Shown here: positions 9,341 to 18,044 of the stretch, piece after piece
Layout of the letters: every line of letters begins with the position of its first letter
How positions within the stretch are numbered: position 1 is the first letter of the stretch
Assembly: GCF_019303475.1 (NCBI RefSeq)
Contig: NZ_JABLSI010000003.1
Coordinates: forward strand, 98,422-162,421
Origin: Streptomyces sp. JJ38
Lineage (GTDB): Bacteria > Actinomycetota > Actinomycetes > Streptomycetales > Streptomycetaceae
Length of the DNA: 64,000 nt
Direction: 5' to 3'
Notes under the pieces: model-generated
What the model was told of the DNA's origin: nothing
What the model saw: only the letters and a program-made list of their open reading frames with translations
Database searches by the model: none
Position numbers and translations under genes: made by a program

Positions 9341-10339
9341 GTGCCACAGCACGAGCAGCCCCCGACCAACACTGCCCCCCGACGGGCCGTGGTGACCGGC
9401 TCCGCCGGATTCATCGGCTCCCATCTCGCCCACGCCCTCGTCCAGGCCGGCACCACCGTGATCGGCGTGGACCGCCGAGACCCGTCCACCGACCCGACGG
9501 CCGCCGCCAACCTCGCCGCGCTGCGAGGACGCCCGGGATACCACCACATCACGGCCGACCTCCTCCACTGCGCGATCGACCCGCTCCTGATCGACGCCGA
9601 CGCCGTCTTCCACCTCGCCGGCATCCCCGGAGTACGGCCCTCCTGGGGACCGCAGTTCGGCGACTACCTCGCGTCCAACGTGCTGGCCACCCACCGCGTC
9701 CTCTAAGCCTCCACCCGGATCGGCGTCCCCCGACTGGTCGTAGCCTCCTCCTCCAGCGTCTACGGCCCGACCGACGGGGACGCGAGCCTCGAGACCGACC
9801 TCCCCAACCCCGCCTCCCCGTACGCCGTGACCAAGCTGGCCGAGGAGCAGCTCTGCCTGGCCTACGCCGAGCGCCCCGTCGGCCCCACCGTCGTCGCCCT
9901 GCGGTACTTCACCGTCTACGGCCCCCGGCAGCGCGCCGACATGTTCACCCACCGCGCGCTGTACGCCGCGCTGACCGGACAGCCCCTGCGCCTGTACGGA
10001 GACGGCCACCAGCGCCGCGACTTCACCTACATCGACGACGTGGTCGCCGCCACGATCGCCGCCGGCACCGTCCCGAACGCGCACGGCCCCATCAACGTCG
10101 GCGGCGGCTCGAACGCATCGCTGCTGGACGTGATCAACATCGCCAACAGCCTCATCGGTCGCGAGATCCAGCTCCACCAGGACCACGTGCGCAACGGAGA
10201 CGTCCTCCTCACGCGTGCCGACCCCAGCCGTGCGGGAGAGGTCCTCGGCTGGCAGCCGCGCGTCGGCCTCCACAGCGGACTGCGCGCCCACATGCAGGCT
10301 CTGGCCGCCCCGCTGCCGGACTACAGCCGGGCCGCGTAG
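9341..10339 (+). pseudogene. NAD-dependent sugar epimerase/dehydratase interrupted by an in-frame stop
   Basis: The reading frame encodes an extended SDR epimerase. It has the NAD motif VVTGSAGFIGSH, VFHLAGIPGVRPSW, then SSSSVYGP, the catalytic SPYAVTKLAEE (YxxxK) and FTVYGPRQRADMF. A TAA at 9704-9706 (codon 122) splits the frame between NVLATHRVL and ASTRIGVPRLVV, and the rest continues in the same frame to 10339. Relatives usually have Glu there, so GAA to TAA is the simplest explanation. The upstream fragment alone lacks the catalytic residues. GGAG precedes GTG 9341. Either a pseudogene or a base-call error. Confidence 0.85.
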
Positions 10340-10370
10340 CCCTATGCCTCGGAACCAGAGAGGAGTGCCC

Positions 10371-11492
10371 ATGGAAACCCCCGAGCGAGCACGGCTGGAC
10401 GCCTTCTTCCGGAGGATCACCGCACAGTTCCCCGCCGGGCAAGCGATCACGACACTGGTCATCACCCACCTGCTCCCGGAACGCCCCGCGTTCTTGCGCG
10501 CCATGACCGCGGTGTCCACGATCGGCGCCGTCCTCCCCAAGCCCCGGTCGATCCACCAACCGACCCACGACACCGTCCGCCGCACACTGCCGGTCCACGA
10601 CCTGAGCCGGGAGCGGTTCACCGACGAGACCCAGGCCCTGCACTACCTGGAGGACACGGCAGGCGGCAAAGACGTCGTCCTCGTCGACATCGGCGGGTAC
10701 TTCGCGGCCAGCCTTGACACCCTCGTGGACAAGTTCTCCGGCCGCATCCTCGGCGTCATCGAGGACACCGAAAACGGACACCAGCGGTACGCGGCTCTCG
10801 GCTCGCTGCCGTGCCCGGTCGTGTCCGTGGCCCGCTCACCGCTCAAGGACTGCGAGGACCACCTCGTCGGCCGGTCCATCGTGTTCTCCACCGACGCCCT
10901 CGTCCGCGCCCGCGGGGACATCCTCACGAGCCGCAGCGCCTGCGTCATCGGCTTCGGCAAGATCGGCCGCTCCATTGCGCAGACCCTTCGCGCCCAGGAC
11001 CTGCGCGTCACCGTGTACGACAACGACGCAGTCAAGCGAGTACAGGCGCACGCCCTCGGCTTCCGCACCAGCGCGTCCACCACCGAGGCCGTCCACGACG
11101 CGGAACTCGTCCTGTGCGCCACCGGCAATCTCGCCCTCCGGCACGAGGATTTCGCCGCCCTGCGCAATGGTGCGTACCTCGGATCGGTGACCTCCTCCGA
11201 GGACGAACTCGAACTCGGCAGCCTCGACGACCTCTACGAACGCCAGCCCGTCGAAACCCAGTTGACCCGGTACGAGGTCACAGGTCACTACTTCTACGTT
11301 CTCGCCGACGGCGGTGCCGTCAACTTCGTGCACGGCGCCGCCGTCGGCACCTACATCCACCTAGTCCAGGCCGAGATACTCGCCGCCACCGCCGCACTCA
11401 GCCACGCGCGATTCCAACCCGGACTGCACGAGATGCCGGCGGCCGACCGCGACACCATCGCCAGAACCTGGCTCCGCTACTTCGAAAGGTGA
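10371..11492 (+). CDS. Adenosylhomocysteinase-like NAD-binding protein
   Basis: This 373-residue protein has a Rossmann segment SACVIGFGKIGRSIAQTLRAQDLRVTVYDND in the position of the S-adenosylhomocysteine hydrolase NAD domain, followed by ELVLCATGN and NGAYLGSVTSSEDEL, as in that family. It is shorter than true hydrolases (about 430-480 residues), and the N-terminal substrate domain is divergent, so ordinary SAH hydrolysis is unlikely. AGAGGAG precedes ATG 10371. It ends in a GTGA overlap with the Nudix gene. Its role in the pathway is unknown, but an NAD-dependent redox step is plausible. Confidence 0.7.
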   Translation: METPERARLDAFFRRITAQFPAGQAITTLVITHLLPERPAFLRAMTAVSTIGAVLPKPRSIHQPTHDTVRRTLPVHDLSRERFTDETQALHYLEDTAGGKDVVLVDIGGYFAASLDTLVDKFSGRILGVIEDTENGHQRYAALGSLPCPVVSVARSPLKDCEDHLVGRSIVFSTDALVRARGDILTSRSACVIGFGKIGRSIAQTLRAQDLRVTVYDNDAVKRVQAHALGFRTSASTTEAVHDAELVLCATGNLALRHEDFAALRNGAYLGSVTSSEDELELGSLDDLYERQPVETQLTRYEVTGHYFYVLADGGAVNFVHGAAVGTYIHLVQAEILAATAALSHARFQPGLHEMPAADRDTIARTWLRYFER

Positions 11493-12049
11493 CCTCGTTG
11501 CCCCCCTCCACCGAACACATCCGCGCCGTCACCGAGGCGTACCTCGCCCGCCACCCGGACGAGCGTGGCTCCCTGACGATGCTGTTCGCAGCCCTCGTCG
11601 GTGCGGACGATCCCACCAGCCGCAAGACCTTCCCCGCCCACGTGACGTGCAGCGCCATCCTCATCAACGGTGAACGGCAGGTTCTCCACATCCTGCACAA
11701 GGCGTCCGGGAAACTGCTGGCGCCCGGCGGGCACAACGAACCGTCCGACCAGCACCTGCGCGACGCCGCCCTGCGCGAACTGCACGAGGAGGTCGGCATC
11801 CTGCCCAGCGCCGTTGTCCCCCTCGCCGGCCACGAGGACATCCCCCTCGACATCGACGTGCACGCGATCGACGCGAACCCGTCGAAGAACGAGCCGCTCC
11901 ACCACCACGTGGACTTCCGCTGGGCCTTCCACCTCGGAGCCGATCACGCGGTGACGCTGCAGGAGGAGGAGGTCGACGGCTACCAGTGGCGGCCGTTCGC
12001 GACCACCGCCTCATCCACCGTCCGCGCCAAGCTCGCCCAGCTCACCTGA
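11489..12049 (+). CDS. Nudix hydrolase
   Basis: This 186-residue protein has a Nudix box in LLAPGGHNEPSDQHLRDAALRELHEEVGI. The REL-HEEVG core is intact. The spacing from the conserved acidic residue to the Arg is one longer than the canonical 7. The likely start is GTG 11489 in a GTGA overlap with the previous stop; TTG 11498 is an alternative. Members cleave nucleoside-diphosphate-linked compounds, which fits an operon that also has a cytidylyltransferase-like gene. Confidence 0.88.
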   Translation: MTSLPPSTEHIRAVTEAYLARHPDERGSLTMLFAALVGADDPTSRKTFPAHVTCSAILINGERQVLHILHKASGKLLAPGGHNEPSDQHLRDAALRELHEEVGILPSAVVPLAGHEDIPLDIDVHAIDANPSKNEPLHHHVDFRWAFHLGADHAVTLQEEEVDGYQWRPFATTASSTVRAKLAQLT

Positions 12050-12081
12050 AGCCCCCCGAACCCGACCACCAGGAGGACGCC

Positions 12082-12866
12082 GTGGCCGCCACCACAGCCC
12101 GACCGACCGACGCCGAACGGCGCAGGCACATCGCCGTCATACCCTGCCGCTGGGGTGCCTCCCGCTTCCCCGGCAAACCGCTGGCCCTCCTCGGCGGCAA
12201 GCCGCTGCTCTGGCACGTTCACCAGCGCTGCCTGGAGGCCAAACGCCTCGACGGAGCCATCGTCGCGACGGACGACGAACGCATCGAAGCGGCGTGCCGT
12301 GAACTAGGTATCGACTGCATCCGTACCGGGGAACACCTCACCGGCACCGACCGCGTCGCGAGCCGTTCATCTCCCCGACCGCCATCAACGACGTCTCCGA
12401 GGCCCTGCAGTACTCGCCGCCGGACACCTTCGCGGTGAACGCCTACACCGAGCTGGTCGACGTCGGCGCCGTCCTGGACCACAACGTCGTCAAGGTCGTC
12501 GTCGCAGCCCGCAGCGAGGCCCTCATGTTCTCGCGCCAGCCCATCCCGTACCCAAGGGGCGACCGGCCGAAGTACCTGCGCCAACTGGGCCTCTACGGCT
12601 TCACAGGCGAGGCTCTCCGGCACTTCCGTCAGCTCCAGCAGGGGCCGCTGGAGCGTGCCGAGGGAGTAGAGATGCTGCGCTTCGTCGAACACGGCCACGC
12701 CGTGCGGATGGTCCCCGTCCTGGACAACGGGGTGGCAGTAGACACCCCCGAGGATCTGGCGCGCGCCGAGCACCTTCTCGACCAGCGCAACCGAGGCATC
12801 GTTACGAAAACAACCGTTCCTGCTGGACGGCTCGTTCCATTTCCCGACCGTCAACTGAGTGCATAA
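12082..12866 (+). pseudogene. KdsB-like cytidylyltransferase with internal out-of-frame deletion
   Basis: The first part (GTG 12082, AGGAGGA upstream) has the CMP-KDO synthetase start IAVIPCRWGASRFPGKPLALLGGKPLLWHV, ATDDERIEAACRELG and TGTDRVA. At 12360 the frame changes and continues EPFISPTAINDVSEAL, then the C-terminal half to 12866. In the family a segment of roughly 20 residues ending QGD separates GTDRVA from EPF. Here that segment is missing and the two sides are out of frame. Loss of the metal/substrate-binding QGD means even a reframed product should be inactive. It is the last gene of the operon. Confidence 0.85.
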
Positions 12867-13201
12867 CGCGAGGGGTTAGTGGCAGTCCTCGGACTTACTG
12901 AACAGAGGCGCTAGTCAGAAACAGAGCGCCACTTCGAGGGCACACTGTAGAAGCATTTCAAGATCAATACACGAGGCGTGCTGGCCTTTTTGATCTTCGC
13001 TAGTGCTAGCGATCCGTCGCACTCGGGTGACCTTTGCAACACGCCCCTTCCTCATGATCACTTAATCCCCCTTGTACGCTTATGCGCGGACAGTGCGCGC
13101 CGGTCGAGCGCCGTGTGCATCGAATACAGGCTCCAGCCTGCCAGCGCCTCGCGTGCGTGCGTTGAGGTGTGGGGTTTGCAGTGAGTATGAATGGAGCGGC
13201 T
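12867..13201. other. Intergenic region between the nucleoside-type operon and the protease gene
   Basis: About 335 bases without a convincing gene. It is visibly lower in GC than the operon to its left, which supports a module junction. I see no strong hairpin; the region probably holds the promoter for the gene at 13202. Confidence 0.4.
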
Positions 13202-13756
13202 ATGCGTTGGCGTAGGGATCCTTCACGTCGCGCCCTTGTGAGGGAATGCGAGAGGAAGCTCGCTGATCTCCCTATACCAACCCCCTTCAGCGTCGAGACG
13301 CTGGTGAGCAGTATGGAAAGCGTGCTGGGGCGTCAGATTCAGTTGGTTCCGCTGGATGACCCCGACGGGGGCCTAGGGACAGCGTGCGGACTACGGGTGA
13401 AAACTCCCGAGGTGACCATAATTCTCTATCGGCGCCGCTCAAGTCGAAATCAGACGGAACACATCATCCTCCATGAGATCGCGCATGAGTGGATGGACCA
13501 CGGCACCTCTCTGACGGCTGTCGAAATCGAGCGTTACGTGCCAGAGCGCATCCGGCAGGAAGTGCTACGCCGCTACCCATCTGCCCTGGTCCAAGCGCGC
13601 GTCGATTTCGACAGCCATGAGGAAAAGCAGGCTGAGCTTTCAGCGTCATTGATCAAACGTCTGGCGCGTCGCCAGTCTGCTACGGGAGACGACGTAATCA
13701 GCCTGCTGGAGTATTCGTTGGCGCATCCGGTTGCCCCGCCCCAGCGTCGGCGGTAG
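13202..13756 (+). CDS. ImmA/IrrE-type metallopeptidase-like protein
   Basis: This 184-residue protein carries the zinc-protease motif HExxH in ILHEIAHEWMDHG (residues about 88-100), characteristic of the ImmA/IrrE family, which often acts on or with XRE repressors. Start ATG 13202 has GGAG six bases upstream; in-frame ATG 13187 and GTG 13169 are alternatives. In Streptomyces such genes commonly sit next to a MAB_1171c-type membrane protein and an XRE regulator, and both occur here. It has lower GC than the flanking operons. Confidence 0.75.
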   Translation: MRWRRDPSRRALVRECERKLADLPIPTPFSVETLVSSMESVLGRQIQLVPLDDPDGGLGTACGLRVKTPEVTIILYRRRSSRNQTEHIILHEIAHEWMDHGTSLTAVEIERYVPERIRQEVLRRYPSALVQARVDFDSHEEKQAELSASLIKRLARRQSATGDDVISLLEYSLAHPVAPPQRRR

Positions 13757-13850
13757 CTTTACCCGGCCCTGAATCTCGCAATGACCAAGTCTGCACTCTG
13801 CTCGGCCCGTAAGCGGCGACGGGTGTGGCACCTATAGATCGACTGATCCC

Positions 13851-15086
13851 GTGTTCGACTTCTTCAAATACTTCACTGCGGCAGTCATGACCCTGATCTC
13901 CATCTGGCGTTTCCCGGCCGTCAGATATGGCGATGCGCACCGCCGGGCGCTCTGGGGAGGCTACACCGGATTTGCAGTGGCTCTGTGTCTCTACACCCCA
14001 GCAGCAATGGACGCGGTCGATCGAATTCCTGTAATCGATCTCAGTGCTCTGCTCCGGCACTTTGCCAGCACGGCGGCGATCATGGCAGCCCTCACCTACG
14101 TCGCCACCAGCTACGGGAAGACCGCTGAGGCGGTCGTGCCCAGGCACGTAGAGTTCTCACGGTGGATCGCCCGAGCGTCGTACAAAGCCGGAGCCGTAGG
14201 CGTGGTTCTGCTCGCGATCCTTTTCTTTACCGTTGTTCAACGAGATCGGCCGAGCGAGGATTTTCTCATTGACCATGCTGGACAATTGGGCGTCGCGGTC
14301 TACATGACCGTGTTCTATTTCTTTCCGCTAGTCACCACCGCCGTATGCGGCTATCAGTGGACGAGGGCCGCGCGCCGAGCCGAGAGCACGAGCATGCGCG
14401 TCGGGCTGGGGTTGATGGGTTTCGCGATGTGGATGGGGCTCATTCACACGATAGCCAGAGTCACCATCTTGTGGAGCGCCGTAGTAATTCCTCTCAGTCA
14501 ATCGACGGTGCGATTCCTTGTCGAGGCCACTGCGATCTGGATGAACCTTCTTTTCGTTATCGTCGCCGTAGGGGCAAGCATCCCGACAACCCGTGCGGCT
14601 GCTGCACGATGGAAGGCATTCCGAACCCTGAACCTGATCTATCCGCTTTGGTTCGATCTAGTCGAGGCTTTTCCCGGAACAAGTCTATACCCGCCCGGTC
14701 GGCGCATCACGGAATTCCTGCAATTTCGCGTCCCCATCGACGTCCGCTTGGACCGATGGACGCAAGATATCTCCGACGCCTGCGAGAAGCTGCGCTACTA
14801 CGTACCATGCGACTTGATGTTCGCTGCGGAAGACATGGCCTCCCTGCAGTCCGATCCCGAGCCTGCTGCGGAGGCGTACTGGATAAAGGCTGGCCTTCTC
14901 GCCGCTACCACGGAATCCGTCAAACCGTCCTCGGCCACTCTCATGAGAGATAAGCCGTTCGTCGACACCGAAAGTGAAGCTGCGTGGTACGTGCGAGTCA
15001 GCACGGCTTATACGCAGATCACCGGTGATCAAGCGAGAAAAGTTCTCGATGACTCGGAGAATTTGGAATCGGAATCTCGGCAATAG
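13851..15086 (+). CDS. MAB_1171c-like seven-helix membrane protein
   Basis: This 411-residue protein has about seven hydrophobic segments in the first 250 residues, including FAVALCLYTPAAM, GVVLLAILFFTVV, AVYMTVFYFFPLVTT and NLLFVIVAVGA. A soluble C-terminal domain of about 150 residues contains FDLVEAFPGT and a helical region. The layout matches the actinobacterial MAB_1171c family annotated as putative transporter. It sits 94 bases after the protease gene on the same strand. Its function is unknown, but the protease-plus-membrane-protein pairing is recurrent and suggests a sensing or toxin-type module (inference). Confidence 0.65.
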   Translation: MFDFFKYFTAAVMTLISIWRFPAVRYGDAHRRALWGGYTGFAVALCLYTPAAMDAVDRIPVIDLSALLRHFASTAAIMAALTYVATSYGKTAEAVVPRHVEFSRWIARASYKAGAVGVVLLAILFFTVVQRDRPSEDFLIDHAGQLGVAVYMTVFYFFPLVTTAVCGYQWTRAARRAESTSMRVGLGLMGFAMWMGLIHTIARVTILWSAVVIPLSQSTVRFLVEATAIWMNLLFVIVAVGASIPTTRAAAARWKAFRTLNLIYPLWFDLVEAFPGTSLYPPGRRITEFLQFRVPIDVRLDRWTQDISDACEKLRYYVPCDLMFAAEDMASLQSDPEPAAEAYWIKAGLLAATTESVKPSSATLMRDKPFVDTESEAAWYVRVSTAYTQITGDQARKVLDDSENLESESRQ

Positions 15087-15360
15087 CCCTCAAGTGCGAC
15101 GTACGGCGGGTTTCCACAACTGTGTTTGCGGCGTACGCGACCTGTCACTTAGAGATGCGATCTTGTAGGGTTTGCGTGAGATTCGGCACCATCGAGCGTG
15201 TGGTCGCGACTGGTACCGTGGGCAAGGCGGACAAAGAGGTTTTGGCCTCGCCTTGTCAGTGCACTTCCTGGTCTGCGATGCGCAGCTTCTGCGACCGCCG
15301 GGTCCGCGACGCTGTCCGGTCTGGATGGGCGTCCGAAATCTCAGCAACGGAGTTCCCCGC

Positions 15361-15990
15361 ATGTCCAACCGCCGTACCGGCCTCATTCTTGATTTTGGCG
15401 GCGTCCTCACCACCCCCCTGCTGCCCGCTGTGCTGGCGTTCGAGGAGCGTGAAGGGCTTCCCCGGGGCGCCTGCCTAACGGCTCTGTACAAGGATCCGGA
15501 GGGCGTCCGGATCACCAGTGATCTGGAGCGTGGTGTGGTGTCCCAGAAGGAGTGGAACGAGTTCGCCGGCAGGATGCTGAACGTGCCGGCGGACGGACTG
15601 ATGGGAAGGATCTTCGGTGACCTCCGTCCCGAGCCGCTGCTGATCGACGCAGCCGCCGCAGCACGCCGAGCCGGGATCAAGGTCGGCATCCTGTCCAACT
15701 CGGTGGGCTTGGCACCGTGGGACCTGTATGAGGGCTACGACCTGGGGAAGCTGTACGACGTCGTCGTGATCAGCGAGCACCACATGATGCGCAAGCCTGA
15801 CCCCCAGCTCTTCGAGACCACGCTCAAGCTCATGGGTCTGCCTGCCGAAGAGTGCATCTTCGTCGATGACACCGAGGCGTACGTACAGGCGGCGGAGCAG
15901 CTCGGCCTTGCCGGAGTGCACAACCAGGACCCCAAGCAGACGGTCGCAACGCTGTCCGAGCTTTTCGGAGTCGACCTGGCCGCTTCCTGA
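15361..15990 (+). CDS. HAD-like hydrolase
   Basis: This 209-residue protein has HAD motif I as ILDFGGVLTTP, motif II as ILSNSVG, motif III lysine in MMRKPDPQLFE and motif IV FVDDTEAYV. The DFGGV form (Gly instead of the second Asp) is typical of the epoxide-hydrolase-N-domain-like phosphatases. I chose ATG 15361 because the motif follows at once. An upstream frame to 15172 has no ribosome-binding site. It is followed by two strong hairpins. Confidence 0.85.
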   Translation: MSNRRTGLILDFGGVLTTPLLPAVLAFEEREGLPRGACLTALYKDPEGVRITSDLERGVVSQKEWNEFAGRMLNVPADGLMGRIFGDLRPEPLLIDAAAAARRAGIKVGILSNSVGLAPWDLYEGYDLGKLYDVVVISEHHMMRKPDPQLFETTLKLMGLPAEECIFVDDTEAYVQAAEQLGLAGVHNQDPKQTVATLSELFGVDLAAS

Positions 15991-16015
15991 GCGGCGTCGA
16001 TCTTCGTCCGCGCAG

Positions 16016-16059
16016 AGGGACTACGGCTGGGCCTCTTCAGAGGCCGAGCCGTAGTCCCT
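16016..16059 (+). terminator. Rho-independent terminator after the HAD gene
   Basis: Left arm 16016-16035 and right arm 16040-16059 form a 20-bp stem with a single mismatch and a 4-base loop TTCA. It lies 25 bases after the HAD stop. There is only a short T run, as is common in Streptomyces. Confidence 0.8.
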
Positions 16060-16107
16060 TCGCGTTTCCGGTCCGAGGTTTGTGGTGGCCCAGCCAGGGC
16101 CGATTAG

Positions 16108-16143
16108 ATTCTGTCTCTCCGATTACGATCGGAGAGACAGAAT
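16108..16143. terminator. Perfect 16-bp hairpin between convergent genes
   Basis: Arms 16108-16123 and 16128-16143 are perfectly complementary with a TACG tetraloop. It lies 20 bases after the stop of the leftward methyltransferase gene and faces the rightward HAD gene, so it probably terminates the leftward transcript or both. It is AT-richer than its surroundings. Confidence 0.75.
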
Positions 16144-16163
16144 TGCCGACGGTGTAAGTCTGC

Positions 16164-16934
16164 TCAGTTCTTACGTGCAGTTATCAGAGCGAAGGAGAGG
16201 AATTCTCCGCCGTCTATGGTGAGCATGTCGATGACGGGCTGGTTCGCGCTCCGGCCATTGGGCGTGTGCTCGGCTGCGGCCTGGGCCCACAGCAGCCAGT
16301 CCCGCCAGGCGTCTTGCGGCAACCGCGCGGAGGTGACTTCAACGAGCTCGGTGATCGCCCACTGAAAGCGCCACCACTCCGCCGTGTGCCAGGCGATCGC
16401 CTCCCAGCCGACCACCTTCTTGATGTGAGGTGGGATGGCTCCGAGCTCACGGACCTCCCGGGTCATGGCGGGAGTCGCCATCGCCAGATGTCCGCCAGGG
16501 CGGAGGAACCGCGTCAGGTAGGGCAGGTAGCTGTCCGCCGTCCCGAAGTACTCGAACGCGTCCACGCTCACGATGGCGTCGAAGCTCTCCTCGTCGAACG
16601 GCAGAGTGTGCGCCTCAGCTCGCACGGCCTTCACCCGGTCACCGACACCCGCCTCGGCGAAGACGGCTGCCGCGTCCTCGGGAGCGATCCACAAGTCGGC
16701 CGCAACGACCTGGGCGCCGTACTCGCGGGCCAGGAACACCGACGTGGCGCCCTTGCCGGAGCCGAGGTCGAGAATCCGCATCCCCGGGCGCAGATCAAGA
16801 TCCCGGGTGAGGTCTTCCAGCAGCCACAGCGGGTTCGGTCCCATGTCGAGGCTGAGCAACCAGGCGGGGTCATATCGAGAGGAGCGCGGATAGCGGTCCG
16901 GACGTATGAGATCGTTCAAGTCAGTCACGAGCAC
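16164..16934 (-). CDS. Class I SAM-dependent methyltransferase
   Basis: This 256-residue protein has motif I ILDLGSGKGATSVFLA, motif II VVAADLWI, FDAIVSVDAFEYFG and FLRPGGHLAMATP, the layout of a small-molecule methyltransferase similar to Methyltransf_11 types. It is convergent with the HAD gene. An in-frame GTG two codons after the ATG is an alternative start. Substrate unknown. Confidence 0.85.
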   Translation of the reverse strand: MLVTDLNDLIRPDRYPRSSRYDPAWLLSLDMGPNPLWLLEDLTRDLDLRPGMRILDLGSGKGATSVFLAREYGAQVVAADLWIAPEDAAAVFAEAGVGDRVKAVRAEAHTLPFDEESFDAIVSVDAFEYFGTADSYLPYLTRFLRPGGHLAMATPAMTREVRELGAIPPHIKKVVGWEAIAWHTAEWWRFQWAITELVEVTSARLPQDAWRDWLLWAQAAAEHTPNGRSANQPVIDMLTIDGGEFLSFALITARKN

Positions 16935-17032
16935 GAACCCAAGCTGATCATCTACTCAGGCACAACCCGTTTTCGCTCACCTCGGCCCCGGCGGCGGGGC
17001 ACGATGCAGCAACAATCAGTTCGTCGCTGCGG

Positions 17033-17113
17033 TCACAAGCGGAGCCAGATGAGGAGTGCGGCGGCGGTGACAGTGCCGAGGAAGACGTATCCGCGCTTGT
17101 CATATCGGACACG
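17033..17113 (-). mobile_element. IS5-type transposase C-terminal remnant
   Basis: On the minus strand the bases up to the stop at 17033-17035 read RYDKRGYVFLGTVTAAALL and then IWLR, which is the characteristic end of IS5-family transposases in Streptomyces. Upstream the frame degenerates into W..ALLPCRRVR-like sequence without further recognisable domains. No inverted repeats are visible, so only a scar remains. Confidence 0.75.
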
Positions 17114-17165
17114 CCTGCAAGGCAGTAGCGCCGCCAGCCATCTGACCCCGCCTATACCGGCGGGG

Positions 17166-18044
17166 TCACTCCTTGTCCTGAACCTCGGACAATTTGTGCC
17201 TCAGTTCTCCCACGAGTCTGTTGATGTCGGCCATCGTCTTCAAGGACAAGATCTCGCTGCCGCGTGCCGCCAGGCCGAGGACCTGTCCCTGGTGGATCGA
17301 GCTGATGAAACGGACAGCCTCCAGGAACTCCTGGATCATGGGGCTCAGCTCGGCGTCGTCGCCGAACAGCCAGGGGGGAACCTGGAAGGCATGGGCCAGG
17401 CCGGCGCGCACCTCATCCGATGCCTCGGTTGCCGTACCTTCGCGCAGTTCGCCGATGCCCTCGGCGGTGACGGCTGCCGTCGGCGCATGCTGATTGACGA
17501 GCTGCGCAATCTCCGCGTCGGAGAGCGCCTTCTCGCCGGTGGAGCCGTACTGCAGGAGAAAGTTGATTTTTTCTCCGATTGTGCGAGGCGCGGCTTCTTG
17601 ATCGTCACGCGGGGAGGTGGTGCGAATGCCGAACGACCGATCCTGCGCCGCGAGCAGCTCATCCTCGGTCACCCCGTACGCCGCCGCCAGCGGCGTCACG
17701 TAGCTGGCGTTGAGCCTGCGCCGCCCGGACTCGGCATTGCCCACCGGTCCCCGGCTTGCCCCGATGATTTCGGTGGCCTCCGCCACGCTGAGACCGGCGT
17801 CGCACCGCAGAAGCTGTAGGTCCGGCGGGCCCTCGTGGGGGAACAGTTCGTCGAGCGGCTCATCGAGCGCTGTTGCGATCGCCGGCAGCTTCTCGCCCTT
17901 GGGGAAATCCTTCCCGGATTCCCATCGTGCGACGGTGGCGCCGCTGACGCCTACCAGCTCGCCCAGCTGCCTCTGGTGCATGTCCCTGCGCCGGCGGACA
18001 GCCCGCACGAGGCTGCCGTCGAACTGACGAGGGGGCACTGGCAC
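17166..18044 (-). CDS. XRE-family transcriptional regulator
   Basis: This 292-residue protein has a clear helix-turn-helix near residues 12-60 (RDMHQRQLGELVGVSGATVARWESG). A second HTH-like repeat at about 78-115 (LSVAEATEIIGASRGPVGNAESG) and a third helical region (SDAEIAQLVNQ) follow. Tandem HTH regulators of this size in Streptomyces accompany the protease/MAB_1171c pair found at 13202-15086. The GTG start has no well spaced ribosome-binding site. Confidence 0.8.
   Translation of the reverse strand: MPVPPRQFDGSLVRAVRRRRDMHQRQLGELVGVSGATVARWESGKDFPKGEKLPAIATALDEPLDELFPHEGPPDLQLLRCDAGLSVAEATEIIGASRGPVGNAESGRRRLNASYVTPLAAAYGVTEDELLAAQDRSFGIRTTSPRDDQEAAPRTIGEKINFLLQYGSTGEKALSDAEIAQLVNQHAPTAAVTAEGIGELREGTATEASDEVRAGLAHAFQVPPWLFGDDAELSPMIQEFLEAVRFISSIHQGQVLGLAARGSEILSLKTMADINRLVGELRHKLSEVQDKE

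Noticed and set aside
9704..9706. Read-through or recoded stop in the epimerase gene
   Set aside because: TAA is the least leaky stop, and no structured context or conservation evidence is visible. A mutation or base-call error is simpler.
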